64,000 nt of DNA, from NCBI RefSeq assembly GCF_007474605.1, contig NZ_VHKL01000003.1, forward strand, positions 465,293 through 529,292, read 5' to 3'. This DNA is from Rhodoligotrophos appendicifer. Its GTDB lineage: Bacteria > Pseudomonadota > Alphaproteobacteria > Rhizobiales > Im1. This document shows positions 28,822-37,382 of the stretch, one piece after another (position 1 is the stretch's first letter; every line of letters starts with the position of its first letter). The translations under genes were made by a program, and so were the position numbers. Under the pieces are notes generated by a model that was not told where the DNA came from, ran no database searches, and saw nothing but the letters and a program-made list of their open reading frames with translations.

Positions 28822-30021
28822 TCACACGACCTTGGCGCGGTGCAGGGCGAGGCGTTCGGCCTCGCCATAGCCAAGGCGCTCCAGCACGCGGTCGGTATCG
28901 CCGCCCAGGGCCGGTGCGGGCGCCCGCCGGGTCCGGGCGAGCCCCGCCGCCTGCAGCGGATTGGCGAGTTCGGGGATCTCGCCCTCGACCGGATGCGGCA
29001 CCGCGCGCACCATGCCGCGGGCTTGCGCATGATCGCCCGCCAGGGCCTCGTCGGCCGAATGGACGCCGATGATCGGCAAACTGTGTTCGGCCATGATCCG
29101 CACGATCTCGTCGCGGTCATGGGTGGCGCAGAAGGCGCTCACCGCCTCCTGATACTGGCGCCCGAGATCGCCATGGTCGGAATGCCGGTCGGCGGGTCCT
29201 TCCGCGTCCGAGATGAGGTCGGGACGCCCGATCGCTGCGCAGAACTGCCGCCACAGCCGCGCCTCCAGCAGGCACACGGCCACGGTCTTGCCGTCGCGGG
29301 TCGGATAGATCGCATAGCGCGGATTGGCGCCCCACACCTGGAGCGCCGGCATGCCGCTGCCGTTTCCCGCCCGCGACAGCGCCGGCGCCAGGGCGATGTT
29401 GCCCATGGCCATCAGGCTGTCGAACATGGCGACATCGAGATTGGCGCCGACCCCGGTGCGGTCGCGCCGCCGGATCGCCGACAGGATGCCGATCGTCGCC
29501 ACGCTGGCGGCCGCATAGTCGCCTGCCTGGAAGCAGGGCATCCGGTCCGGTGCGGCCTGCAGATTGCCCGCCGCCGCCTGGATCACCAGATCATGGCCCG
29601 GCACCGTGGACAGCGGTCCGCTCTGGCCGAAGCCCGAGATCGAGCAATAGATGAGCGACGGCTTCAGGGCGCGCAGGCTGTCATAGTCGATGCCGAGCCG
29701 TTTCGCGGTCCCGACGCTGAAGCTCTCCACCACCACGTCGGCCCAGTCCACCAGCCGCGCCAGCACCTCCTGCGCGCCTTTCGCCCGCAGATCGAGGGTG
29801 AGCGAGGTCTTGTTGCCGTTCACGCTGTTGAAATAGGCGCTCGTCTCGCTGTAGAGCGGCGGATTGTGACGGCTCGGATCACCGCTCTCGGGGCTCTCGA
29901 CCTTGATGACCTCCGCCCCCAGATCGCCCAGGAACTGCGTGCACCAGGGCCCGGGCAGCAGGCGGCTGAAATCGAGGATCTTGATGTCGGCGAGCGGCAG
30001 GTCGGACGCATTCGGCTCCAT
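28822..30021 (-). CDS. Class III CoA transferase or acyl-CoA racemase (CaiB/BaiF)
   Basis: 399 residues. DIKILDFSRLLPGPWCTQF, GDLGAEVIKVE and FQAGDYAAASVA, with the expected catalytic Asp168, establish the family. The group includes CoA transferases and alpha-methylacyl-CoA racemase; with an ATP-dependent synthetase in the same operon, either role is possible. Gap to the crotonase gene is 3 nt. The neighbours place it early in the pathway. Confidence 0.91.
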   Translation of the reverse strand: MEPNASDLPLADIKILDFSRLLPGPWCTQFLGDLGAEVIKVESPESGDPSRHNPPLYSETSAYFNSVNGNKTSLTLDLRAKGAQEVLARLVDWADVVVESFSVGTAKRLGIDYDSLRALKPSLIYCSISGFGQSGPLSTVPGHDLVIQAAAGNLQAAPDRMPCFQAGDYAAASVATIGILSAIRRRDRTGVGANLDVAMFDSLMAMGNIALAPALSRAGNGSGMPALQVWGANPRYAIYPTRDGKTVAVCLLEARLWRQFCAAIGRPDLISDAEGPADRHSDHGDLGRQYQEAVSAFCATHDRDEIVRIMAEHSLPIIGVHSADEALAGDHAQARGMVRAVPHPVEGEIPELANPLQAAGLARTRRAPAPALGGDTDRVLERLGYGEAERLALHRAKVV

Positions 30022-30024
30022 GGA

Positions 30025-30807
30025 TCAGCGGCCCTTGAACTGCGCCTGGCGCTTTTCCAGGAAGGCGCCGATGCCTTCCATCCGGTCCTCGGTCCCATAG
30101 ATCGTGGTCACCAGGAAGGTCTCGAACTCGATGGCCGAGGCGAGATCCATCTGCATGCCGCGATGCACGACCCGCTTGACGAAGGCGAGGCTGAGCGGCG
30201 CGCGCTGCTCATAGACCTTGACCATGGCCTTGGCCTCCGCCAGCGCTCCGCCTTTCGGCGTCAGCCGGTTGATCAGGCCGATCCGATGGGCTTCGGCTGC
30301 ATCGATGGGCTCGGCTGCGAACAGGATCTCCAGCGCCTTGGCCGGCCCCACCACCCGCGGCAGGCGCTGGGTTCCGCCGGCGCCCGCCACCGTTCCGATC
30401 TTGGAGCTGGTGATGGCGAAGGAGGCCCCCTCTGCCGCCACCCGCAGGTCGCAGGCCAGCGCCAATTCGCACCCGCCGGTCATGCAGAAGCCCTCGATCG
30501 CGGCGATGACCGGCTTGTCCAGCGTCTCGAGACTCGCATTGAGCCGGTGCCAGGCGTTGAAATACTCGATGCCCTGTTTCGGGCCCTTGATGGCGCGGGC
30601 CTCGTTGAGATCGGCCCCCGCCGAGAAATACTCCATGCCCCCGGTGATGATGACGGCGCGCACGGCCTCGTCCGACGCGGCCTCGGCGCAGGCCGCCATG
30701 ATCTCGTCCATGCATTTCAGGCTCACCGCATTGCGCCGGTCCGGCCGGTTCAGGGTGATGACGAAGGAGGATCCGTCGCGGTCGGTCAGGATCGTCTCAT
30801 AGCTCAT
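30025..30807 (-). CDS. Enoyl-CoA hydratase/isomerase family (crotonase) with one catalytic Glu missing
   Basis: 260 residues. The oxyanion-hole motif EYFSAGADLNEA and GFCMTGGCELALACDL are standard, and the first catalytic Glu (in CELAL) is present. Where normal hydratases have FGxPEVxxG this protein reads FAITSSKIGTVAGAGG, so the second Glu is Ser. A plain hydratase mechanism is therefore doubtful; isomerase, C-C hydrolase or other crotonase chemistry is possible. Stop and start are tightly packed: 4-nt overlap with the hydrolase upstream, 3-nt gap downstream. Confidence 0.9.
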   Translation of the reverse strand: MSYETILTDRDGSSFVITLNRPDRRNAVSLKCMDEIMAACAEAASDEAVRAVIITGGMEYFSAGADLNEARAIKGPKQGIEYFNAWHRLNASLETLDKPVIAAIEGFCMTGGCELALACDLRVAAEGASFAITSSKIGTVAGAGGTQRLPRVVGPAKALEILFAAEPIDAAEAHRIGLINRLTPKGGALAEAKAMVKVYEQRAPLSLAFVKRVVHRGMQMDLASAIEFETFLVTTIYGTEDRMEGIGAFLEKRQAQFKGR

Positions 30808-31610
30808 GCGGCAGTCTCCTCGGAGTGGAATGAGAGCAGGAGGGCATTGACGGCATCGGCCGCCTCGAACTGGGTCCAGTGCCCCGCCTGCGGAATGATA
30901 TGCGTGATGAGGTCCGGCCGCGCCGCCCGGCAGATGTCGGCGCGAACTGCGATCGAGGGATGGGCGAGCGGATCATCCGCGCCCCAGAGGATCTGCACTT
31001 GGCAGCGAGCCCGGGCAAGATCGTCCGCCAGGCTGTCGCGCAGCGACACCGTGCGGCTGTCGAAGCGGGCGCCCCGGACATTGTTCCATTGGATGTCGAC
31101 CACCGGATCCTCGGGCGCCGGCGTCCGGTGCAGCATCCACTGCCCCAGATTATGCGCGATCACCTCCCGGCGCTCCTGGTCGCTGGCCTCGCGCCCCGGC
31201 ATGCGCCGCAATTGGATCGATCGTCCCACCGGAATGCCGAAACCGCCCGGCCCCACCAGCGTCATCCGCCGCACGCCCTCGCCCAGCCGCGCCGCCGTCG
31301 CCGCCGCCACGACCCCGCCGAAGCTGAAGCCGGCAAGCTCGACCGGCGCCTCGAGCCGGGAGACCTCCTCGGCCACCCAGTCGAGATACTCGTCGGGACC
31401 GGTCCCCGTCGGCACGTCGGGGGACTCCCCGAAACCGGGAAGGTCGAAGCCATGGACGGTGAACCGTGTTGCCAGCACCGGGATGTTGCGGCTCCAATGG
31501 GTCCGCGATCCCATGCCCCCGTGGAACAGGACCAGAGCCGGTCCCTGCCCCTCCACGGAGCGTGCCAAGGCAGGCCGGGCCGCCGGCAGGGTGTGCCGCT
31601 CAGGCCGCAT
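30804..31610 (-). CDS. Alpha/beta hydrolase (possible C-C bond or ester hydrolase)
   Basis: 268 residues from ATG 31610, which overlaps the upstream ATPase stop by 11 nt; an ATG at 31628 is possible. Catalytic triad visible: nucleophile Ser96 in AGFSFGG, Asp212/213 in WGADDPL, His244 in AGHW; HGGMGS forms the oxyanion region. This arrangement resembles meta-cleavage-product hydrolases and soluble esterases. Being the first enzyme gene after the ABC importer, it may act on the imported compound itself or a ring-cleavage product. Confidence 0.85.
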   Translation of the reverse strand: MRPERHTLPAARPALARSVEGQGPALVLFHGGMGSRTHWSRNIPVLATRFTVHGFDLPGFGESPDVPTGTGPDEYLDWVAEEVSRLEAPVELAGFSFGGVVAAATAARLGEGVRRMTLVGPGGFGIPVGRSIQLRRMPGREASDQERREVIAHNLGQWMLHRTPAPEDPVVDIQWNNVRGARFDSRTVSLRDSLADDLARARCQVQILWGADDPLAHPSIAVRADICRAARPDLITHIIPQAGHWTQFEAADAVNALLLSFHSEETAA

Positions 31611-32346
31611 GTTCGGTCTCGTCCTCATCCAGCGGTTGCCCGAGATAGGATTCGACAACCGCGGGCATCTTGATGACCTCGCTTGGCAGGCCGTCGGCGA
31701 TCTTCTGGCCGAAATTCAGCACCATGACCCGTTGCGACAGCTGCAGGATCACATGCACCAGATGCTCGATCATGCAGATCGTGATTCCGTCCTCATGGAC
31801 CCGTTTCAGGGTGACGATGAGTTCGTCCACCTCCCCGCGCGCCAGGCCGGCCATGACCTCGTCCAGCAGCAGCAGCTTGGGGCCCGTGGCCAGCGCCCGG
31901 GCGAGTTCCAGCCGCTTCTTGTTGCCGATGGTCAGCGCCGAGGCCGGGAGGTCGCGCATGTCCCACAGGCCGGTGAGCTCCAGCGGCCGCTGGGCGAGCT
32001 TGCGGCCTTCCGCCACGCTGCGGCCCTCGGTGGAGGCAAACAGCGCCCCCGTCGCCACATTGTCGAGCACGGTCATTTCCGGGAACGGACGCACCACCTG
32101 GAAGGTCCGCCCGACGCCCAGGCGGCAGACCTTGTAGGGCGCGACCCCGTTGATGTCCTGGCCTTCGAACCGGATCATGCCGCTGGTCGGCCGCATATAG
32201 CCGGTGATCAGGTTCAACAGCGTGGTCTTGCCCGCGCCATTCGGTCCGATGATCCCGAGGAACTCGTTGCGCTGCACCGTCTGGCTGAGCTCCGAGATCG
32301 CGAGCAGGCCGCCGAAGCGCTTCGATACCTTGCGCAGCTCAAGCAT
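31600..32346 (-). CDS. livG: Branched-chain amino-acid-type ABC transporter ATPase LivG
   Basis: 248 residues. Walker A GPNGAGKTT near residue 37, LAQRPLELTGLWD region and Walker B LLLLDEVMAGL; the C-terminal extension is typical of LivG. It powers import together with LivF, LivH, LivM and the periplasmic binding protein. It overlaps LivF by 8 nt. HAAT-family transporters in catabolic islands often take up aromatic or alicyclic acids rather than amino acids. Confidence 0.93.
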   Translation of the reverse strand: MLELRKVSKRFGGLLAISELSQTVQRNEFLGIIGPNGAGKTTLLNLITGYMRPTSGMIRFEGQDINGVAPYKVCRLGVGRTFQVVRPFPEMTVLDNVATGALFASTEGRSVAEGRKLAQRPLELTGLWDMRDLPASALTIGNKKRLELARALATGPKLLLLDEVMAGLARGEVDELIVTLKRVHEDGITICMIEHLVHVILQLSQRVMVLNFGQKIADGLPSEVIKMPAVVESYLGQPLDEDETEHAA

Positions 32347-33073
32347 GGGCCGTCTCCTTGTCGCTGCCGATGAAGGCCTCCTGCACCATGGCCGACGTCT
32401 TGAGCTCCCTGGCGGACGCCGAATAGACGATGCTGCCGCTGGAGATCACATAGCCGCGATGGGCCACGCTGAGGGCGGCCCGGGTGTTCTGTTCCACCAG
32501 CAGGATCGTGGTGTTGGATCTGGCGATCTGGCGGATGGCTGCGAACACGACCTGCACGATTTTCGGCGCCAGGCCGAGGGACGGCTCGTCCAGCAGCAGC
32601 AGTCGCGGATTGGCCATGAGGGCGCGTCCGATCGCCAGCATCTGTTGCTCGCCCCCGGACATCAGTCCGGCCTTCTGCTCGCGCCGCTCGACCAGTTTCG
32701 GAAACAGCGCGAACACCTCCTCAAGCTTCTCCTTGCGGCCCTTGCGCGCCCGGCTGTTATAGGAGCCGAGGATCAGGTTCTCGTGCACCGTGAGGTTCGG
32801 GAAAACCTTGCGCCCCTCCGGTGAGAGCGCAAGACCCGCGGCGACCCGGTCGTGGCTCGGCATCGCCAGCAGGTCCCGGCCGTCGAACTCGATCTGCCCC
32901 GCCATGGTTCCGATCAGCCCCGTCAGCACCGCCATGGTCGTCGTCTTGCCGGCGCCATTGGCTCCGAGGAGGCACACGACCTCGCCCTCATTGACGTCGA
33001 TGGAGATGTCCTCCAGGGCAATGGCCCCGGCATAGCCTGCCTTCACGTTGCGCATCGACAGGAGCGGGCTCAT
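32339..33073 (-). CDS. livF: Branched-chain amino-acid-type ABC transporter ATPase LivF
   Basis: 244 residues. Walker A GANGAGKTT, signature MSGGEQQMLAIGRALM and Walker B LLLLDEPSLGLAP. Second ATPase of the Liv-type importer. It overlaps LivM by 4 nt (ATGA) and LivG by 8 nt, so the four subunits are co-translated. Confidence 0.94.
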   Translation of the reverse strand: MSPLLSMRNVKAGYAGAIALEDISIDVNEGEVVCLLGANGAGKTTTMAVLTGLIGTMAGQIEFDGRDLLAMPSHDRVAAGLALSPEGRKVFPNLTVHENLILGSYNSRARKGRKEKLEEVFALFPKLVERREQKAGLMSGGEQQMLAIGRALMANPRLLLLDEPSLGLAPKIVQVVFAAIRQIARSNTTILLVEQNTRAALSVAHRGYVISSGSIVYSASARELKTSAMVQEAFIGSDKETAHA

Positions 33074-34056
33074 GGCTTCACCTCCGCCTGCACCTTGGAG
33101 GGTGCGGCCGTCACCGGTTTGGCGGGTCGCGAGAACCAGCCTCCGCCTGCGACCAGCGCGCCCCAGATGCCGCGTGGCATGAACAGGATTCCGATCACCA
33201 GAACGAGCCCGTAGATCAGCTGGCTGAAGCCTTCGTTCTGCCCGAAGAAGATCCGTGTGCCCTCCGAGATGGCGACGATCGCGAAGGATCCGATCGCCGG
33301 TCCGGCCAGCGTATGGATCCCGCCCAGGATGGGTGCGATCTGGGACAGGATGGTGAAATGCAGGCTGAAGCCCACTTCCGGATCGAGATAGCCGCCATAC
33401 CAGGCATTGATGCCGCCGGCGCAGGAGGCGATGGCGCCGGAAATGGCGAGCAGGCCGAGCCGGTAGCGATAGGGATTGACGCCCAGCATCTGGGCGGCGC
33501 CCTCATTGTTGCGCATGGCCCGGCAGGCGAAATGGAAGCGCGAGATCGAGATGATATAGGAGATGACGACGGTGGCCACCGCGCCCAGCGCGCCGATCAC
33601 ATAGAGCATGGTGGTGCTGGGCCGCAGGGCCTGGTCGAGGAACAGCCCGACCGCGCCGCCCGTGAAGTCCGGCGTCATGAAGGCGGTGATCCGCAGGCCT
33701 TCGGAGAGCGCCAGCGTCGAGATGGCGAAGAAGATCCCGCGCAGCCGCCCGGTGGTCACCGCCAGGAACAGGCCCAGCAGCGCCCCGAAGAGGATGGACA
33801 CCACGAGGCTGGCCAGGATCGGCAATCCGAAGGCGTTGGCGCTGAGCAGTGCGGCATAGCTCCCGACGCCCCAGAACGCCGAATGGCCCAGCGAGATCAG
33901 GCCGGCATTGGCCATCAGGTTCCAGCTCACCGCCAGCATGATCAGGGTCGAGACCCGGAACAGCCAGTCGCTGATCTGCGGCGAGCCCACGAAGGGCGAG
34001 GCGATGAAGGCGATGGCGAAGAGGATCGGCACCACGGTGCGGAGGTCGCGCGGCAT
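33070..34056 (-). CDS. livM: Branched-chain amino-acid-type ABC transporter permease LivM
   Basis: 328 residues with 8-10 hydrophobic segments, an internal SLGHSAFWGVGSYAA stretch characteristic of LivM permeases, and the coupling-region segment RAMRNNEGAAQMLGVNPYRYR. Inner-membrane channel half paired with LivH. It starts 9 nt after LivH. Confidence 0.93.
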   Translation of the reverse strand: MPRDLRTVVPILFAIAFIASPFVGSPQISDWLFRVSTLIMLAVSWNLMANAGLISLGHSAFWGVGSYAALLSANAFGLPILASLVVSILFGALLGLFLAVTTGRLRGIFFAISTLALSEGLRITAFMTPDFTGGAVGLFLDQALRPSTTMLYVIGALGAVATVVISYIISISRFHFACRAMRNNEGAAQMLGVNPYRYRLGLLAISGAIASCAGGINAWYGGYLDPEVGFSLHFTILSQIAPILGGIHTLAGPAIGSFAIVAISEGTRIFFGQNEGFSQLIYGLVLVIGILFMPRGIWGALVAGGGWFSRPAKPVTAAPSKVQAEVKP

Positions 34057-34065
34057 GGGCAGCTC

Positions 34066-34941
34066 CTATTCTTCGACGGCTTGGCCGAGCAGGCCGCGCG
34101 GTCGGATGATGAGGATGAGGAACAGGAGGGCGAAGGCCACGCCTTCGGACCATCCGGCGCCGCCGGGCACGTAATAGGCGACCCAGGTCTCGGCGAAGGC
34201 CAGCACGAAGGCCCCCACCACCGAGCCGACGATGCTGCCGAGTCCGCCCAGGATGATGATGGCGAAGCCCTTGACCAGCATGTGGAAGCCCATGAAGGGC
34301 GAGATGGCGCCGATGAAGCTCAGCAGCACGCCCGTGGCGGCCCCCAGCGCGGCGCTGATGCCGAACACGATGCCGTACATCTGCGTGACGTTGATGCCCA
34401 TCAGGATCGCGGCATCGCCGTTTTCCGCCAGCGCCCGGCTGGCGCGCCCGAGTTCCGTCCGCCGCAGCCACAGGAACAGGCCCACCACCAGGATCGTCGC
34501 CACCGCGAAGGCGATCACCCGCGCGGTCGAGATGCTGATATCGCCGATCATCATGGAATCGAACGCATAGGGCGGGTTCACGGAGCGCTCATCCGCGCTC
34601 CACGAGATCAGCGCCAGGTTCTGCAGGATGAGCCCGATGCCGAAGGTGAGCAGGATCTGGTTGATATGCGGTGCCGTCAGCACCCGCTTGATGCTGATCT
34701 TGTAGATGGCCATGCCGACGATCATGCCCGCGACCATGATCAGCGGCAGCGCCACCAGGGGATCGAGGCCGAGGATGGTCAGCGCCCAGTACGAGCCGTA
34801 GGCGCCCAGCATGATGGCCTCGCCATGGGCGAAGTTGATGATGCGGATGATCCCGAAGCTGAGCGACAGGCCGATCACCATCAGCGTGTAGATGCCGCCG
34901 AGCAGCATCGCATCCACGAAGAATTGTCCAAAGAAATCCAT
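34066..34941 (-). CDS. livH: Branched-chain amino-acid-type ABC transporter permease LivH
   Basis: 291 residues with about eight membrane segments, NFAHGEAIMLGAYGSYWA near residue 35 and RALAENGDAAILMGINV as the EAA-like coupling loop. First permease gene, 78 nt after the binding-protein gene. The gap contains GAGACGTGC-type sequence but no convincing promoter or terminator. Confidence 0.93.
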   Translation of the reverse strand: MDFFGQFFVDAMLLGGIYTLMVIGLSLSFGIIRIINFAHGEAIMLGAYGSYWALTILGLDPLVALPLIMVAGMIVGMAIYKISIKRVLTAPHINQILLTFGIGLILQNLALISWSADERSVNPPYAFDSMMIGDISISTARVIAFAVATILVVGLFLWLRRTELGRASRALAENGDAAILMGINVTQMYGIVFGISAALGAATGVLLSFIGAISPFMGFHMLVKGFAIIILGGLGSIVGSVVGAFVLAFAETWVAYYVPGGAGWSEGVAFALLFLILIIRPRGLLGQAVEE

Positions 34942-35019
34942 GCCGGCTCCTGGGAGACGTGCTGTGGTTTCAGATGAGGGCGGCGCGGTGGCCGCCCTCG
35001 CGAGCGAAAGTCGGCGGCG

Positions 35020-36243
35020 TCAGCGCTTGACGGCAGCGATCTCGCCATTGGCGGCCTCCAGCGGCCACAGCACGACATTCTTGCCGCCCTGACGCTGGAA
35101 GACGATCATGTCCGTGAACGCCTGTTGCTTGGTGCCGAAGCCGGTCGGCTTGAACTCGCCGCGGCCATTGACGGTCTCGACATTCATCTTCCGCAGCTCT
35201 TCGGCCGCCTTCACCTTGTCGCCGCCGGCTTTGTCGAGGGCGATCAGGAGCATGCCGGTTGCCGCATAATGGCCGATATCGAGGAAGTCGGGCTCGGCAT
35301 TATACTTCTTCTTGAAGGCCTCGACCCATTCCGTCGTGCTCGGGAACAGCTTCGGATAATCCTTGTTGGCGGCGTGCTCGACGCCGGGCAGATAGGTCGT
35401 GACGCCCATCCAGCCTTCCTGGGCGTCGCCCACGGCCTTTTGCCATTCTTCGAGCTGCGTATACGCGGTTCCCACCAGATAGGGCACGTCCAGCTTGCGC
35501 GTCTGGACCTGCTTGGCCATGGTGATCGCATCCGTGGTCTGCACCAGGCCGACGAGGATGTCGGGCTTGGCGCGCGCGATCTTGGTCAGCGCCGGGTTCA
35601 TGTCCGTGGCATTCGCCCGGACCATTTCCTCGGCCACGATTTCATAGCCGATATCGCCGTAGAACTGCTTCACGTAAGGAAGATGCGTGCGGCCGTAGCT
35701 GTCGTCGGAATAGATGACCGCCACCTTCTTGCCTTCGCCGAGATAATGCTTCAGGGCGGCGGCTTCGCTGGTGTGGTAATGATAGGCGTAAGGATAGGTG
35801 TGGAAGAAATTGTCTTCCTTGCCAACAACCTCCTCCAGCTTCGTGCTCGACGAGCCATTGACGATCCAGACCGGCTTGCCTTGCTGCCAGGGCGGAATGG
35901 CGGCGGCGACGATCGGGCTGCCCACGGGGCCGATCATGAAGTCGACCTTCTCCACATTGACGAGCTCGTTGACGGTCGAGACGGTGGACTGCGCCTCCGA
36001 CTGCACGTCGCGATAGATGAACTCGACCTTCTTGCCGCCCACGGTATTGCCGAAGGCCTCGGCAGCCATTTCGACCCCGCGCTTGCCCGGGCCGCCATAG
36101 GCGACGAACCGCCCGCTCAGCTCCATCGGCACGCCGATCTTGATGGTTTCTTCTGCAGAGGCCGCAAATGATCCTGCAGAAATTCCGGTCGCGACAAGAA
36201 GAGCCAGAACGAATCGGCGATTCAGTCCCGAAGTGTTCAGCAT
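35020..36243 (-). CDS. Periplasmic substrate-binding protein of Liv-type ABC importer
   Basis: 407 residues from ATG 36243, chosen because GGAGGAG lies about 7 nt upstream (an ATG at 36258 lacks this). A cleavable signal peptide covers roughly residues 1-29, ending in FAASAEE. The mature part begins TIKIGVPMELSGRFVAYGG, typical of type I periplasmic-binding folds of the HAAT family. It determines the specificity of uptake. It is the first gene of the 17-gene leftward run, so its promoter lies in 36244-36568. Confidence 0.93.
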   Translation of the reverse strand: MLNTSGLNRRFVLALLVATGISAGSFAASAEETIKIGVPMELSGRFVAYGGPGKRGVEMAAEAFGNTVGGKKVEFIYRDVQSEAQSTVSTVNELVNVEKVDFMIGPVGSPIVAAAIPPWQQGKPVWIVNGSSSTKLEEVVGKEDNFFHTYPYAYHYHTSEAAALKHYLGEGKKVAVIYSDDSYGRTHLPYVKQFYGDIGYEIVAEEMVRANATDMNPALTKIARAKPDILVGLVQTTDAITMAKQVQTRKLDVPYLVGTAYTQLEEWQKAVGDAQEGWMGVTTYLPGVEHAANKDYPKLFPSTTEWVEAFKKKYNAEPDFLDIGHYAATGMLLIALDKAGGDKVKAAEELRKMNVETVNGRGEFKPTGFGTKQQAFTDMIVFQRQGGKNVVLWPLEAANGEIAAVKR

Positions 36244-36568
36244 TGAGTCTCCTCCCACAATTTGTTTGATCGGCGATGATTCTTTTGATCAAGCCGCAGT
36301 CGAGGCGATTGCTTGCAGGGCCGGAATGATGATCTTGCGTTCCTTGACATCTTTCCGGCCCAGGACTTTTGGCGCGCAAACGGCTCAGCCCTGCCAAAGC
36401 AGTGCATGACCGAAAGCCTATATTTTGGAACCGGATCCGTCTAGTGAAATTTTGTCGATGACAAACCGCTTGGGCTGGTTATAGGTTGGGGCATTCTCCG
36501 GGGCCTCCTGGTCCCGCCCAGCAAGGTTAGACCGCCGGCAAAACGGCTGCAGTCAGGGAGCTAAGCAT
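36244..36568. promoter_or_regulatory. Divergent promoter region between the two main catabolic operons
   Basis: 325 nt without a gene, separating the leftward transporter run from the rightward BadI-like operon. It is less G+C-rich than the flanks. It contains TTGATCAA within CTTTTGATCAAG (about 36283-36294), a TTGACA hexamer at 36344-36349 on the plus strand with only a weak -10, TATATT at 36419-36424, and the inverted repeat at 36451-36465. Both operons are probably controlled from here, possibly by the IclR protein encoded at 39472. Confidence 0.6.
36451..36465. promoter_or_regulatory. Inverted repeat TTTGTC-GAT-GACAAA
   Basis: Perfect 6-bp arms around a 3-bp centre in the divergent region, 104 nt before the BadI-like start. 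A likely operator for a dimeric regulator. The nearest candidate is the IclR-family gene in the same rightward operon. Confidence 0.5.
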
Positions 36569-37360
36569 TTGTCCTACGAGGATATTCTCTACGAGAGCGG
36601 CGACGGGATCGCGACCATCACCATCAATCGGCCCGAGGTCCGCAACGCCGTCCGTCCCAAGACCTATGAGGAGCTGACGGCCGCCTTCAAGGTCGCCGCC
36701 GAGGACGCGACGGTGGGCGTCGTGGTCATCACTGGCGCGGGCGACAAGGCCTTCTGCTCCGGCGGCGACGTGCGCGACCAGTCGAGCCGCACCCCCCATG
36801 TCGGCCGCATGCACATGCGCCGCCTGTACGCGCTCTCCTCCATGATGCGCATGATGGACAAGCCGATCATCGCCAAGGTGCGCGGCTTCTGCGTCGGCGG
36901 CGGCAATGAGATCAATCTCTTCTGCGACCTGACGGTGGCGAGCGAGGATGCGAAATTCGGCCAGGTCGGCCCGCGGGTCGGCTCCATCCCCATCTGGGGC
37001 GCCTGTCAGCTGCTCGCCCGCTATGTCGGCGAGCGCAAGGCCCGCGAGATGCTCTACACCTGCAAGCTCTATACGGCGCAACAATCCCTCGACATGGGGC
37101 TCATCAACGAGGTCTGCCCCGCCGAGGATCTCGATCGCGTCGTTCACGAGCTGTGCCAGTCGATCCTCGACAAGAGCCCGCAAAGCATCCGCATCGCGAA
37201 GATCGCCTTGAATGCCGGGTCGGACCAGGAGTTCTACGGCTCCTTCTTCCCCACCTCCGAGCTCCTGGCCGGCATCTATGGCAATGAGGAGAACATGGAA
37301 GGCATCACCGCCTTCCTCGAGAAGCGCCCGAGCGATTTCCGCAAATATCGCCGTCCGTAG
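36569..37360 (+). CDS. Crotonase-family enzyme, BadI/MenB-like (possible ring-opening hydrolase)
   Basis: 263 residues from a TTG at 36569, supported by AGGGAG 8 nt upstream and by residues MSYEDILYE matching family N-termini. KAFCSGGDVRDQ, FCVGGGNEINLFCDLTVA, FGQVGPRVGS and VGERKAREMLYTCKLY closely follow 2-ketocyclohexanecarboxyl-CoA hydrolase (BadI) and DHNA-CoA synthase (MenB). After QVGPRVGS the text is IPIWGA rather than the FDGGYG/VDPGYG of MenB/BadI, so a conserved Asp is missing and the reaction may differ. Followed 22 nt later by a BadH-like SDR. Confidence 0.88.
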   Translation: MSYEDILYESGDGIATITINRPEVRNAVRPKTYEELTAAFKVAAEDATVGVVVITGAGDKAFCSGGDVRDQSSRTPHVGRMHMRRLYALSSMMRMMDKPIIAKVRGFCVGGGNEINLFCDLTVASEDAKFGQVGPRVGSIPIWGACQLLARYVGERKAREMLYTCKLYTAQQSLDMGLINEVCPAEDLDRVVHELCQSILDKSPQSIRIAKIALNAGSDQEFYGSFFPTSELLAGIYGNEENMEGITAFLEKRPSDFRKYRRP

Positions 37361-37382
37361 GAAGACCAGAGGAGACGAGAAC

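Noticed and set aside
28756..32373. A 1205-residue plus-strand reading frame over the leftward operon
   Set aside because: It crosses five well-supported minus-strand genes, is His/Arg/Pro-rich, and shows no recognisable domain.
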